Below are positions 13,130 through 20,317 of a stretch of 25,789 nucleotides of DNA, one piece after another; position 1 is the first letter of the stretch, and the number at the start of each line of letters is the position of its first letter. Both the position numbers and the translations under genes were made by a program. The stretch comes from a virus, in the IMG/VR virus record IMGVR_UViG_3300045117_000253, positions 1 to 25,789 of that record; one strand, given 5' to 3'. The notes beneath the pieces were generated by a model. That model made no database searches. It was not told the origin of the DNA and saw nothing but the letters and a program-made list of their open reading frames with translations.

Positions 13130-14617
13130 CTACACATCCGTCTGCTCGGATAGGGTGCAGTTTGTGCCCGCCCACCCAGTCGTCCCGTCCTCCCAGTCCT
13201 CAAGAACCTGCCCGCGCCCGAGCACCCCGTTGAGCTCGTGCCCGAGGATGAAACTGTCGTTTATGCGCTCTATTGTCCTCTTCAGGCTGTAGCGCGCGAG
13301 CTCCGGCGAATGCTTGAACTGCTTCAGGATGTTTGCGAATGCCGCATCCTTGTAGCTTTCCTCCTCCAGCTTTTTAATGCGGTATTCCATGTCGAATGCC
13401 ATCCACGCCTCGAACCTAAATTCCTTGTCCCCAAGCTCGAGCCGGTCGCTGTATGTGCGGAAGTTGCGGATTATGGAGCGTATGGTGTAGTTCCCGGTCT
13501 GCGATGTCCACGGGTCGGTTATTGTCACCTGCTGCCCGACCTCGTAGCCGTAGTTTGTCGCGTTTTTCACTTCGACGTTTTTGACTATTTGGAATGGGTA
13601 TGAGTAGAGCGAGAGGGCGTTGGTGAGCCTGGTCTGCAGGTCGTCCACGGTCGCCGTCTCGAGCAGTGTGATCACTTTCTCGTATGTGCCGTATGTGGTT
13701 ATGCTTGCGTCGTCCGTGGCTGTGAGTGGGAGTGGGGAGCTGAAGACGTAGTCCACGACTATGGTGCTGCTCGATACCGTGAAATATACCTTTTTCGTCT
13801 CCTTGTCGTAGTAGTAGTCTGTGCCGCTGTCGCCCTGCTGCCCTCCGAGCTTCAGAACCCCCCCGACCGTCACCTTCATGCTCTCCGGCTTGTATGCGAG
13901 CGTCACGGACGTCGCCGGTCCTGCGAAGCTCTCGCTTGTCTGGGTTTGGATGCGCGCTCCCTTGATGGTGATGCTGTTCGCCAGCTCGCTCTTGTCCTCT
14001 TCCCAGTTTGGGGTGCTCACTATGTTCACCGAGTCGAGGGCGTTGGTGTTCGTAGAGTAGCGTATGGGCTCGAAGTTGACCTTTCCAGTTGGGGCGTCGT
14101 AGTAGAAGCGCCAGTTGAGCGCCTGGGCGAGCTTCTTGCAGCGCTCGTAGATGTAGGCGTCGAGGCAGCGGAATTGCGAAATGGTGCGCGTGGTGCCGCT
14201 GTCCTGCACGCTTGTCGCGTCTGCCGAGAGGTCGGTGTAATCCGTGATGAGGCTAATGAATATTTCCGACAGCTTCCCTGCCTCGGCGTCCGTGTCCAGG
14301 TAGACGTGGCTGACGGTGCTCGCCTTAGCCTTGGAGAGCTGGTCGAGGCAGGTGATTTTGTATTGGTAATTCATGAGCTCGATGGTCTCTATGAGCCCGT
14401 CGAATATCAGGTCTGAGTCGGTGAACGAGCCGTCGTAGTCGCGCCATACCTTGACCCGCTGCCCGCTGGTGAGGGTGACGACGTCGTCCAGTCCGGCGTT
14501 CGCCATGAATTCCGCCTTGCCTATCTCGTAGGATAGGCTGTCCGTCGAGTAGCCCTCGGTCACGTATTCGGTCACGTCAATCGACGCCACCGTCACCTTG
14601 AGCGTGAATCCGGTCAT
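13130..14617 (-). CDS. Baseplate hub / tail protein (gp27/GpD-like), 495 aa
   Basis: Begins MTGFTLKVTVASIDVTEYVT and has DSLSYEIGKAEFMANAGLDD, SGQRVKVWRDYDGSFTDSDL and FDGLIETIELMNYQYKITCL. This is the hub-domain pattern of gp27/late-control-D-like tail proteins. EVGQQVTITDPWTSQTGNYT and a GDKEFRFE strand follow, then a helical region (MEYRIKKLEEESYKDAAFA). The C-terminus ends GRGQVLEDWEDGTTGWAGTN plus CTLSEQTDV, which looks like the opening of a carbohydrate-binding domain cut short by the stop. ATG 14617 overlaps the preceding stop as ATGA. By position it anchors fibres at the tail tip. Confidence 0.75.
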   Translation of the reverse strand: MTGFTLKVTVASIDVTEYVTEGYSTDSLSYEIGKAEFMANAGLDDVVTLTSGQRVKVWRDYDGSFTDSDLIFDGLIETIELMNYQYKITCLDQLSKAKASTVSHVYLDTDAEAGKLSEIFISLITDYTDLSADATSVQDSGTTRTISQFRCLDAYIYERCKKLAQALNWRFYYDAPTGKVNFEPIRYSTNTNALDSVNIVSTPNWEEDKSELANSITIKGARIQTQTSESFAGPATSVTLAYKPESMKVTVGGVLKLGGQQGDSGTDYYYDKETKKVYFTVSSSTIVVDYVFSSPLPLTATDDASITTYGTYEKVITLLETATVDDLQTRLTNALSLYSYPFQIVKNVEVKNATNYGYEVGQQVTITDPWTSQTGNYTIRSIIRNFRTYSDRLELGDKEFRFEAWMAFDMEYRIKKLEEESYKDAAFANILKQFKHSPELARYSLKRTIERINDSFILGHELNGVLGRGQVLEDWEDGTTGWAGTNCTLSEQTDV

Positions 14618-15093
14618 ATCGTCCCACCGACCCCCTTGCCCTCCTTCATGTCGAGCGTGAAGTGGACGACCACCGCGCCCTGGCCACCGCTGAAGTATTC
14701 CTCGACCTCGGTGCTGCTCACCCCGAAGTGGGTGACCATGACGTCGAAGTACGCCTGCCCGGAGTATACGTTGTAGAGTGTGAACGGGTAGTAGCGGGAG
14801 GATGTCAGCTTGGTGCCCTGCCATAGGGCGTCGAGCCGCTGGCAGAACGTGTCCTTGTCGGTGTAGGAGCTGAACTTCTTGACCCCGGAGAGGGTTATTG
14901 AGCGCTCCCCGGAGAGCAGCGCCGCGAGCTGCACGTCCTTGGTGTTGCCGCCCGTGTCGGCAAGGTTGATGAGCGTCCTGCTGCCGTCCATGGCTTCGTT
15001 TTCGACCTGCCCGAGGTCGACGTCCCCGGTGTAGTCCTCCGGGTCGCCGTTCGCTATGCTCAGGCTGATGTAGAGGTATGGCCTGTTAGTCAT
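14614..15093 (-). CDS. Distal-tail-like protein, 159 aa
   Basis: Lies directly between the tape measure and the hub, where siphoviruses encode the distal tail protein. Beta-rich: MTNRPYLYISLSIANGDPED, GSRTLINLADTGGNTKDVQL, SGERSITLSGVKKFSSYTDK and HFGVSSTEVEEYFSGGQGAV. No enzymatic motif is seen. The ATG overlaps the preceding small gene by 8 bp, and the stop overlaps the hub start. Call is by position and fold pattern. Confidence 0.6.
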   Translation of the reverse strand: MTNRPYLYISLSIANGDPEDYTGDVDLGQVENEAMDGSRTLINLADTGGNTKDVQLAALLSGERSITLSGVKKFSSYTDKDTFCQRLDALWQGTKLTSSRYYPFTLYNVYSGQAYFDVMVTHFGVSSTEVEEYFSGGQGAVVVHFTLDMKEGKGVGGTI

Positions 15094-15238
15094 TTTTCCC
15101 CTCCTTTGCCTTCTTCGTGGCGTAGTATGCGAGTATGCGCAGGTAGTCTATTATCTGCCTGTTCTGCGCCTGGATTGCCTCAAGCTGGCGCTCCAGCTTC
15201 TCGGTTGGGCTCCTGGGATTCTCAATATCCGGTGGCAT
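15086..15238 (-). CDS. Small helical protein, 50 aa
   Basis: MPPDIENPRSPTEKLERQLE begins a helix that runs through AIQAQNRQIIDYLRILAYYA to TKKAKEGKND. It overlaps the end of the tape measure (17 bp) and the start of the distal-tail gene (8 bp). A purine-rich GGAGGGG near its 3' end provides the next gene's SD. An amphipathic coiled-coil candidate; the function is unknown. Confidence 0.55.
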   Translation of the reverse strand: MPPDIENPRSPTEKLERQLEAIQAQNRQIIDYLRILAYYATKKAKEGKND

Positions 15239-16844
15239 AGTTCCCCCCTCTCTTGAGCTCGCTTGCCATCTCGCGCTTGAGCAGCTCCAGCATGCGGCGC
15301 ATGTCGGAGTCGCTCTCGAAGCGCGGGTTGTTTATGGTGACGTTGACGGTTCCCCCGCCGAGGCTTCCCGGGTTTTTCGTGGCGAATATGTAGTCCGCTG
15401 GGTCGGTTTTGATGATTTGCCCGCTCGGAGTGATGATGGCATCTTGGATGGGAATCAGTCGGTCGCGCAATTCCTTGGGAAGGGAATTAAAAATCGCCAC
15501 TATGCCGGATGTGGCTTTTCTCAGCATTTCGAAAAGGTTGGAGAGAGACGAGCCGATGCTCTCCCAACCAGAAACGAGCTTGCTTTTGAAGCTGTCTGGG
15601 TCGTCGCTAAAAAGAATGTTGTATGCATCGCCTGCAAAAAGTTTAAAGCCGGTTTCGAGCATTCCACCTTTGGCAAAAAAGCCTATTCCGGTTCCAAACA
15701 AGGCAACATCCACAAGGTCACTGGCTTTTTTAAAATTCGTTTCAAACTCGCCTCCTTTTCCAAAAACAGCGCCATCCCCAAAGAGAAAATCAAGCATCCC
15801 TGGTTTTGAGGTGAGTGTTGTGTTAAACCCAAACGCTTCTCCTTCCCCCCAAGCGTTTGCTTGTGTCGTTCTGAATCCAAGCGCTTCTCCCTGTCCGGGC
15901 CATTTTTCCCCTTCTTTTGGTGACTCCGACTCCCATGGCCATCTAAACGTTGTGCCTTCCCATGGCCATTTAAAGCCTTTGTCCCATGGCCACTTGAAGC
16001 CTTTGTCCCATGGCCAAGTGATTGTAAGCCCATCCCAGGGCCACTTGAAGCCACCTCCCTCTTCCCAGGGCCACTTGAAGCCACCTCCCTCTTCTGTGCT
16101 TTCCCAGGGCCACTTGAAGCCTTCGAGCAGCTTGCCGCCGAGATAGCCAATCACGCCTCCTTTGGAAAGGTCGAACATTCCATAGCCCAATCCGCCAGCG
16201 GGCTCTTCTTCGGATGGAGCCGCAGCCCATTTGTCGATTTCTTTCACGAAGGTGTCCGTGAAGTTATCCATAATGGCATTAAAGTTGTCAAGTCCCTCGA
16301 ACATCACTTTCATGAAGTCGGTTGAGAGGTCGCTGATGTCCATCTTCGAGGTGTCCACCCCGAACAGGCGCATGAGGAAAAGCACGAAGCTCGTCAGGAT
16401 TTTGAAAATTGAGCCGAGCAGCTTCGTCCAGAATTTGATGGCTATTATGACGAGCACGAGGACTGGCTTCAGGAGCGTCTGCAGCACCATCGCCAGGGGA
16501 AGCACGAGCAGTTGTATGATTAGGCTTATTTGCCCGAGTATGGGCTCGAGGATGTCCTTGACCGCGCCGATTACGACGCTTACGACGGCGAGCGTGGCAA
16601 CCGCCTTGGTGACGAGCCCTGCGATAGCATCCATGGCTCCGCCGCCTGTCTCTGTTTTTATGTTGAATTTCACGTCTTCTATGCCTTCGAAGGCGTCCTC
16701 GAACTTGTCGGCTATCTTGTCGAGCCGGTCAAGCCCGGCAAGCGCGGTTTCCAGGGTGTCTGCTGACCTTTGGAATGACTTCTCGAGCTTCTTGCCTGCT
16801 TCCTCGAGTCCTGTGAGTTTCACGAGTACGTCCATGCCTGCCAT
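15222..16844 (-). CDS. Tail tape measure protein with WPW repeats, 540 aa
   Basis: The N-terminus is helical with heptad character (residues 1-60). A long hydrophobic block (about 76-162) follows, as in phage tape measures. Seven WPW motifs occur between residues 245 and 304 (245, 258, 268, 277, 285, 293, 302), mostly as GFKWPW(E/D), with a degenerate KWPG at 314. The C-terminus has a phage tape-measure ending (IITPSGQIIKTDPADYIFAT, then TVNVTINNPRFESDSDMRRM). It follows the tail assembly chaperone pair directly. Length would fit a tail of very roughly 80 nm using the usual ~1.5 angstrom per residue. It acts inside the tail tube and may insert in the host membrane. Confidence 0.9.
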   Translation of the reverse strand: MAGMDVLVKLTGLEEAGKKLEKSFQRSADTLETALAGLDRLDKIADKFEDAFEGIEDVKFNIKTETGGGAMDAIAGLVTKAVATLAVVSVVIGAVKDILEPILGQISLIIQLLVLPLAMVLQTLLKPVLVLVIIAIKFWTKLLGSIFKILTSFVLFLMRLFGVDTSKMDISDLSTDFMKVMFEGLDNFNAIMDNFTDTFVKEIDKWAAAPSEEEPAGGLGYGMFDLSKGGVIGYLGGKLLEGFKWPWESTEEGGGFKWPWEEGGGFKWPWDGLTITWPWDKGFKWPWDKGFKWPWEGTTFRWPWESESPKEGEKWPGQGEALGFRTTQANAWGEGEAFGFNTTLTSKPGMLDFLFGDGAVFGKGGEFETNFKKASDLVDVALFGTGIGFFAKGGMLETGFKLFAGDAYNILFSDDPDSFKSKLVSGWESIGSSLSNLFEMLRKATSGIVAIFNSLPKELRDRLIPIQDAIITPSGQIIKTDPADYIFATKNPGSLGGGTVNVTINNPRFESDSDMRRMLELLKREMASELKRGGNYATGY

Positions 16845-16845
16845 G

Positions 16846-17010
16846 TCACAACCCCATGAGCTTCCCAGCCGCCCTCGCCCCAGCGAGCTTGGCGTTCTTG
16901 TTCAGGCTGTCGAGCAGCCCGAGGACGGTGCCGACCTCCATCTCATCCACATCGCGCGGCAAAAAGCCGAAAAAAAACGCCATTGGGAAGTAGACGTCTT
17001 CGGCACCCAT
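16846..17010 (-). CDS. Tail assembly chaperone extension (gpT-like), 54 aa
   Basis: A 54-codon frame beginning MGAEDVYFPMAFFFGFLPRD and ending AGARAAGKLMGL, in the -1 frame relative to the upstream chaperone gene and ending two bases before the tape measure. The size, position and frame are those of the T part of lambda-type gpG/gpGT chaperones. If read through by -1 slippage, the fusion is 163 aa with one Ile codon (ATA) between the parts. It also has its own ATG in TAATG, with only a weak AGGA upstream, so re-initiation is possible. Confidence 0.7.
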   Translation of the reverse strand: MGAEDVYFPMAFFFGFLPRDVDEMEVGTVLGLLDSLNKNAKLAGARAAGKLMGL

Positions 17011-17336
17011 TATTTTTTTTCCTTTTTTTCGCCCACCCCGTTCAGCTCCATGAGCGCGTTGCTCAGTTCAAGCGCGAGGTCGAGCCCCTCGAGCGTGTCG
17101 AGCGCGGTGTTGTTGTCCTTGATGTCGAACGGCGCGGCGACTATGCTCTTCGGGAGCACCGCCAGCATCATAGCCCCTATTTTTATGTCCGTCCCGCCCC
17201 CGGCCCTCACGGTCATGAACTCGTCGAGCGAATACGCCCATTCGCGGAACTTCAGCTTCCGCAGGACGAGCTCGCCCTCCTTCCCCTCGTGCACTATCTT
17301 CACGAAGGCTTTCCCCTCGCGTATCTCGTATGTCAT
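17010..17336 (-). CDS. Tail assembly chaperone (gpG-like), 108 aa
   Basis: Begins MTYEIREGKAFVKIVHEGKE and includes KLKFREWAYSLDEFMTVRAG and DTLEGLDLALELSNALMELN, ending GEKKEKK. A small strand-then-helix protein immediately upstream of the tape measure is the hallmark of the first tail assembly chaperone in siphoviruses. It coats the tape measure during tail tube polymerisation. Start ATG 17336 has GGAGGTGTAGGC. Its last codons form an A-rich run directly before TAA, a candidate frameshift site. Confidence 0.75.
   Translation of the reverse strand: MTYEIREGKAFVKIVHEGKEGELVLRKLKFREWAYSLDEFMTVRAGGGTDIKIGAMMLAVLPKSIVAAPFDIKDNNTALDTLEGLDLALELSNALMELNGVGEKKEKK
17013..17019 (-). promoter_or_regulatory. 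Candidate programmed -1 frameshift site (A_AAA_AAA)
   Basis: On the coding strand the chaperone gene ends GAA AAA AAA TAA. The heptamer A_AAA_AAA sits directly before the stop. A slip of -1 gives ATA ATG GGT..., fusing to the 54-aa downstream frame. A second A7 run lies 3 bases upstream. This parallels the lambda G/GT slippery site. Transcriptional slippage on the A8 run is an alternative. Confidence 0.6.
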
Positions 17337-17353
17337 GCCTACACCTCCAAACT

Positions 17354-17433
17354 AACTTACTACAGGTTAGTGTAACTTACTACAGGTTAGTGTAACTTAC
17401 TACATGTTAGTGTAACTTACTACAGGTTAGTGG
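17354..17433. repeat. Four tandem 20-bp direct repeats (iteron-like)
   Basis: AACTTACTACAGGTTAGTGT occurs four times back to back. Copy three has AT for AG and copy four ends GG. Each unit contains a TAAC...GTTA inverted pair (CTAAC...GTTAG in the first), so each could also form a small hairpin. They lie in the only sizeable gap of the structural operon (17337-17491), between the tail tube gene and the tail chaperone gene. Next to them 17432-17440 (GGGGCTGCG) can pair with 17464-17477 (CGCAG, bulge, CCCC), giving a possible terminator-like stem. Confidence 0.85.
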
Positions 17434-17491
17434 GGCTGCGACCTCCCTTTACAGAGATTGAGCCGCAGGAGTTCCCCATCTAACCACTTTC

Positions 17492-18478
17492 TTAAACGGG
17501 TTGTGTGCTGACGTTATCTATGGCGAGCAGCTTCGTGAGCTGCCTTACGCTGAACCCGACCTCGGCAGCCATCATTTCATCCGCGCTCGCGCTTGTCCCG
17601 AAGGTGTTTATGAGATTCCCAGCCAGGTTGATGTCCACCTGCCTGTTGGCGGTGGTTGCCGCCCCGTTGTTCAGCAGCAGGCGCATGGTTGCGGTTTCCG
17701 TCATGAGCGCGTCCGGGCTCACCGAGGTGCTGCTGCCGTATGCGTAGAGCAGGAGCGTCTTGATGTCGAACGGCAGGCTCAGCTTGCAGTCGTAGTCGCT
17801 TTGCTTGGTCAGGACGAACGCACCAGTCCTGCTGCCCAGCCCGCGCTTTATCTCCGGGTTCCTGCTTATTGTCAGGTCGCAGCTCTGCACCTTGGTCAGC
17901 GTGGTCGAGAGCGGAAACTCCACGCTCGCGTAGGCGAAGGTGTAAGCGGCGTCTGTCGGGTTCACGCGCGTTGTCAGCGCCGACTCAGACCATGCGGCAT
18001 CCGCGAAGCTCATCTCGGCAGTGCAGACCACGGGCTCGTCAACCGCCAGCTTCGTGGAGAAGCTGTCGAGCACGCACCCCTTCAGGGTGTGGTGCGATGC
18101 CGTGCTGAAGTCGTATGAGAGGTCAATCGTCATGGACTTCATCGCCGCGAGAGCCGCTGGCGAGCCCGCGCTGTTCACGAACGTGTGGGTGTACGGCCCT
18201 GCGCCAGTGGTCGTGGCTATGTTTCCAGTTATTGCCGAGAACAGCCACGGGTCGCCCAGGATGAACTCGAAGCCAACCTTGCCGGTGAAAGCCATGCCGG
18301 TCTGGGACTGGCTCTCGTAGTTCCCTATGCCGTAGTACTTCTTGCAGTTGTTGTTGAGCTCGAACGACGTGACCTTGAGGTCGTGCCCCAGGTTCTTGTA
18401 GTTCGACTCGGTTGTCGTCTTGTATGTCGAGCCCTCGTACTTGTAGAGGGCGAAGACATTCGCTCCTGTCTTAGTCAT
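17492..18478 (-). CDS. Major tail tube protein, 328 aa
   Basis: Starts MTKTGANVFALYKYEGSTYK, contains KVTSFELNNNCKKYYGIGNY, YESQSQTGMAFTGKVGFEFI, MTIDLSYDFSTASHHTLKGC and SCDLTISRNPEIKRGLGSRT. These are repeated beta-sandwich strands typical of long siphovirus tail tube proteins. It lies just upstream of the tail chaperones and downstream of the neck genes, the standard position. ATG 18478 has GGAGG at 9 bases; ATG 18484 is too close to it. Expected to be the most abundant tail protein. Confidence 0.75.
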   Translation of the reverse strand: MTKTGANVFALYKYEGSTYKTTTESNYKNLGHDLKVTSFELNNNCKKYYGIGNYESQSQTGMAFTGKVGFEFILGDPWLFSAITGNIATTTGAGPYTHTFVNSAGSPAALAAMKSMTIDLSYDFSTASHHTLKGCVLDSFSTKLAVDEPVVCTAEMSFADAAWSESALTTRVNPTDAAYTFAYASVEFPLSTTLTKVQSCDLTISRNPEIKRGLGSRTGAFVLTKQSDYDCKLSLPFDIKTLLLYAYGSSTSVSPDALMTETATMRLLLNNGAATTANRQVDINLAGNLINTFGTSASADEMMAAEVGFSVRQLTKLLAIDNVSTQPV

Positions 18479-18695
18479 TTCCATCTACCTCCTTTTTTGC
18501 CCCCAATTTCCCGAGTATTTCGGGCTTGAGCATGAAGAAATCCATGAGGCTGCCCGTGCCCTCGAGCCTTGCCGCGAAGGCGCCGTCCGTCTTGGCAACC
18601 TCATCCACGATTTTTTTCTTCCATCCGTAGAAGTCGGCTGCGCTGTTTATTCCAACAAGCGCGCCGAAGTCCGTGTCCTGCGTTTTTTTCGCCAT
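18471..18695 (-). CDS. Small protein between neck and tail tube, 74 aa
   Basis: MAKKTQDTDFGALVGINSAA then DFYGWKKKIVDEVAKTDGAF and SLMDFFMLKPEILGKLGAKK, mostly helical and soluble. ATG 18695 has GGGGGATTGG. A longer frame to 19085 lies inside the neighbour and was rejected. Genes here often encode neck accessory or tail-terminator proteins, but no family is recognised. Confidence 0.65.
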   Translation of the reverse strand: MAKKTQDTDFGALVGINSAADFYGWKKKIVDEVAKTDGAFAARLEGTGSLMDFFMLKPEILGKLGAKKEVDGND

Positions 18696-18706
18696 CCAAT
18701 CCCCCT

Positions 18707-19141
18707 TTAGCTGGGCGTCGTGTCCAGCACCTTCCTGAGCCTCACGTCCACAACCATCCGCCAGAGCATTATCGACCTGTCGGACAAGTCCTGCACGTGC
18801 GTGATGCTCGCAAGCCTGTAGCCACCGAGCGTCGTCTTGAGCGAGTAGACGCACCTCCTTACCTCGTCGCGCAGCTTTATGAGCCTCGCTCGGGATGCGC
18901 TCGTCCTTATGTCCACGCTCACCACTTCCTCGTAGTCGATTTCCGAGTAGCCTATGCTCGCTGGCCGCTCCGTGTGGTTTACGGAGTACAGGAGCACGAA
19001 GTCTCCGAACCGCGTGTCCACGCGCTTGTAGTTGTAGACCGGCCCTATGGTCGGGGTCGTGCTGTCGACGCTCGCTGCCGTCCATGCCCCTGATATTGCG
19101 CTCGAGAGAGCGGTCACTGGGTCTTCTATAAAATCACCCAA
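18707..19141 (-). CDS. Tail-completion/terminator-like protein, 144 aa
   Basis: DPVTALSSAISGAWTAASVD near the start, VYNYKRVDTRFGDFVLLYSV, then DYEEVVSVDIRTSASRARLI and a C-terminal WRMVVDVRLRKVLD. This strand-helix-strand pattern fits tail terminator or head-tail joining proteins, and its place after the adaptor agrees. The start is uncertain. The frame opens after a stop, and the most upstream usable codon is TTG 19141, immediately after GGAG; a GTG at 19117 is an alternative. No ATG is available. Confidence 0.55.
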   Translation of the reverse strand: MGDFIEDPVTALSSAISGAWTAASVDSTTPTIGPVYNYKRVDTRFGDFVLLYSVNHTERPASIGYSEIDYEEVVSVDIRTSASRARLIKLRDEVRRCVYSLKTTLGGYRLASITHVQDLSDRSIMLWRMVVDVRLRKVLDTTPS

Positions 19142-19162
19142 CTCCTTTCTCTTGTATCCATG

Positions 19163-20083
19163 TCAATTCCTCTTCATGTAGCGGATTTCCGCCCTGTTCT
19201 TCATTATGCGGTCTGCCTCCTTGCGCATCAGCTCGACCTTGCTCCCGAGCCCGATGTTGTCCGTGCCTGTTGGGAGGATGACGCTCCGGTCGTCCGACAT
19301 TATGGCATCCATTGCCGTCATGAGGGTGCATGCGCGCTCTATGTCCTTCGGGACGTATGTGTCACCGTAGCGGTATTTTATCCTAACCGCCCGCTTGTAG
19401 GTCGATGGTATGTCGTATATGTAGAGCACGCCCCTGTCGTAGTCCATCCACCAGTCGCTTGCCCTTCCCTCGGTTTTGCTCGCTATGTAGTCGGTGTACG
19501 AATCTCCGTCCCAGACCTCGAGGGCATCGCCCGAGCCTGCGGCGAGCGTCCTGATTTTTCTGTGGTTGAGGAATATTTTCGCCCCTTCGGTGGTGTCGTA
19601 GATTTCCGGGGCGTCGTAGTATTCGTAGGTTGCGGCGGTCGCCTCGTTTGTCTCCGTCCCGGAATAGCGCACGCGCCACGCGTGGTTGGTCTCGCGGTCG
19701 ATGGCATCCTCGTTCTGGCTTATGAGCTGCAGGATTTGAAAGACCGTCGGCTTGGTGTTCCCGTCGAAGCCGACGAAGCTCTGGCTGTTGAAAACCTGGA
19801 GGTATTGAGCCACGTCGTCTGGCTGGCAGTAGGTGACGGTCGTGCGGGTGGCCGGAAAGGCGTCCGACTGCTCGCTCTCCACGAGGCTGCCGTTGTTGTA
19901 GTAGCTGTATTTGTACCAGTCGCTGCTGATGCCGCTCTCGTCGTAGTATGTGGTGTCGGCTATGGCCTGCTGCACTATTTCGGAATATGCCCCGGCTTCG
20001 GTCGAGCTGCGGTAGAGCTTGGTGTGCGTCCACGAGCTTTCGGTTATGGGTTTGCTCCAATATGTCCAGTTGCCCAATTCCAT
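19163..20083 (-). CDS. Head-tail adaptor with N-terminal Fn3-like domain, 306 aa
   Basis: Residues ~1-75 (MELGNWTYWSKPITESSWTH, LYRSSTEAGAYSEIVQQAIA, YESGISSDWYKYSYYNNGS region) form an Fn3-like beta sandwich. RTTVTYCQPDDVAQYLQVFN then begins the adaptor proper, followed by FQILQLISQNEDAIDRETNH and a beta insertion. The C-terminal helices (ERACTLMTAMDAIMSDD, LGSKVELMRKEADRIMKNRA) are as in gp6-type connectors. ATG 20083 overlaps the upstream stop as TGATG; upstream in-frame codons fall inside the preceding gene. It seals the portal and recruits the tail. Confidence 0.7.
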   Translation of the reverse strand: MELGNWTYWSKPITESSWTHTKLYRSSTEAGAYSEIVQQAIADTTYYDESGISSDWYKYSYYNNGSLVESEQSDAFPATRTTVTYCQPDDVAQYLQVFNSQSFVGFDGNTKPTVFQILQLISQNEDAIDRETNHAWRVRYSGTETNEATAATYEYYDAPEIYDTTEGAKIFLNHRKIRTLAAGSGDALEVWDGDSYTDYIASKTEGRASDWWMDYDRGVLYIYDIPSTYKRAVRIKYRYGDTYVPKDIERACTLMTAMDAIMSDDRSVILPTGTDNIGLGSKVELMRKEADRIMKNRAEIRYMKRN

Positions 20084-20313
20084 CACCCTATCAATATTGC
20101 CTTCCCTTCCTTGATTGGCTCCGTGCGCGCCCAGGCTTCCTTTGGAGGCTCGGTTCTCGCGCACGCCTTCCTTGCGGGTTCTGCCCTCGCGGATGCCTTC
20201 TTTTTCGGCTCGGCGCGGGCTTCCGCGTATTTCACGGCTTCCGCGTTCGCCTTTGCCTTCTGCGGCTTCCCGCGAAGCTCAATAACTACAATCGGTTCAT
20301 CTTCAAACGGCAT
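20083..20313 (-). CDS. Lys/Ala/Glu/Pro decapeptide-repeat protein, 76 aa
   Basis: A short head (MPFEDEPIVVIELRGKPQKA) is followed by a degenerate unit (21-30) and four exact-length decapeptides at residues 31-70. Each fits xAR(A/T)EPxKx(A/G): EARAEPKKKA, SARAEPARKA, CARTEPPKEA and WARTEPIKEG. The protein is very basic with alternating acid. It may bind nucleic acid in the capsid or act as a flexible linker; neither is established. The ATG is preceded by GAGTGAGAAA. Confidence 0.65.
   Translation of the reverse strand: MPFEDEPIVVIELRGKPQKAKANAEAVKYAEARAEPKKKASARAEPARKACARTEPPKEAWARTEPIKEGKAILIG
20104..20253 (-). repeat. 30-bp coding repeats (decapeptides)
   Basis: Codons for five consecutive 10-residue units (four clear at 20104-20223, one degenerate at 20224-20253) in the small basic protein. 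The DNA copies have diverged at synonymous and first positions while keeping the protein pattern, suggesting an older expansion under selection. Confidence 0.6.
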
Positions 20314-20317
20314 TTTC

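Noticed and set aside
13128-13175. Upstream ATG 13175 for the lipobox adhesin
   Set aside because: It lies inside the hub gene and would put 16 charged residues before the signal sequence; ATG 13127 gives a normal export signal.
17354-17433. CRISPR-like array
   Set aside because: Units are contiguous 20-mers with no unique spacers and no cas genes nearby.
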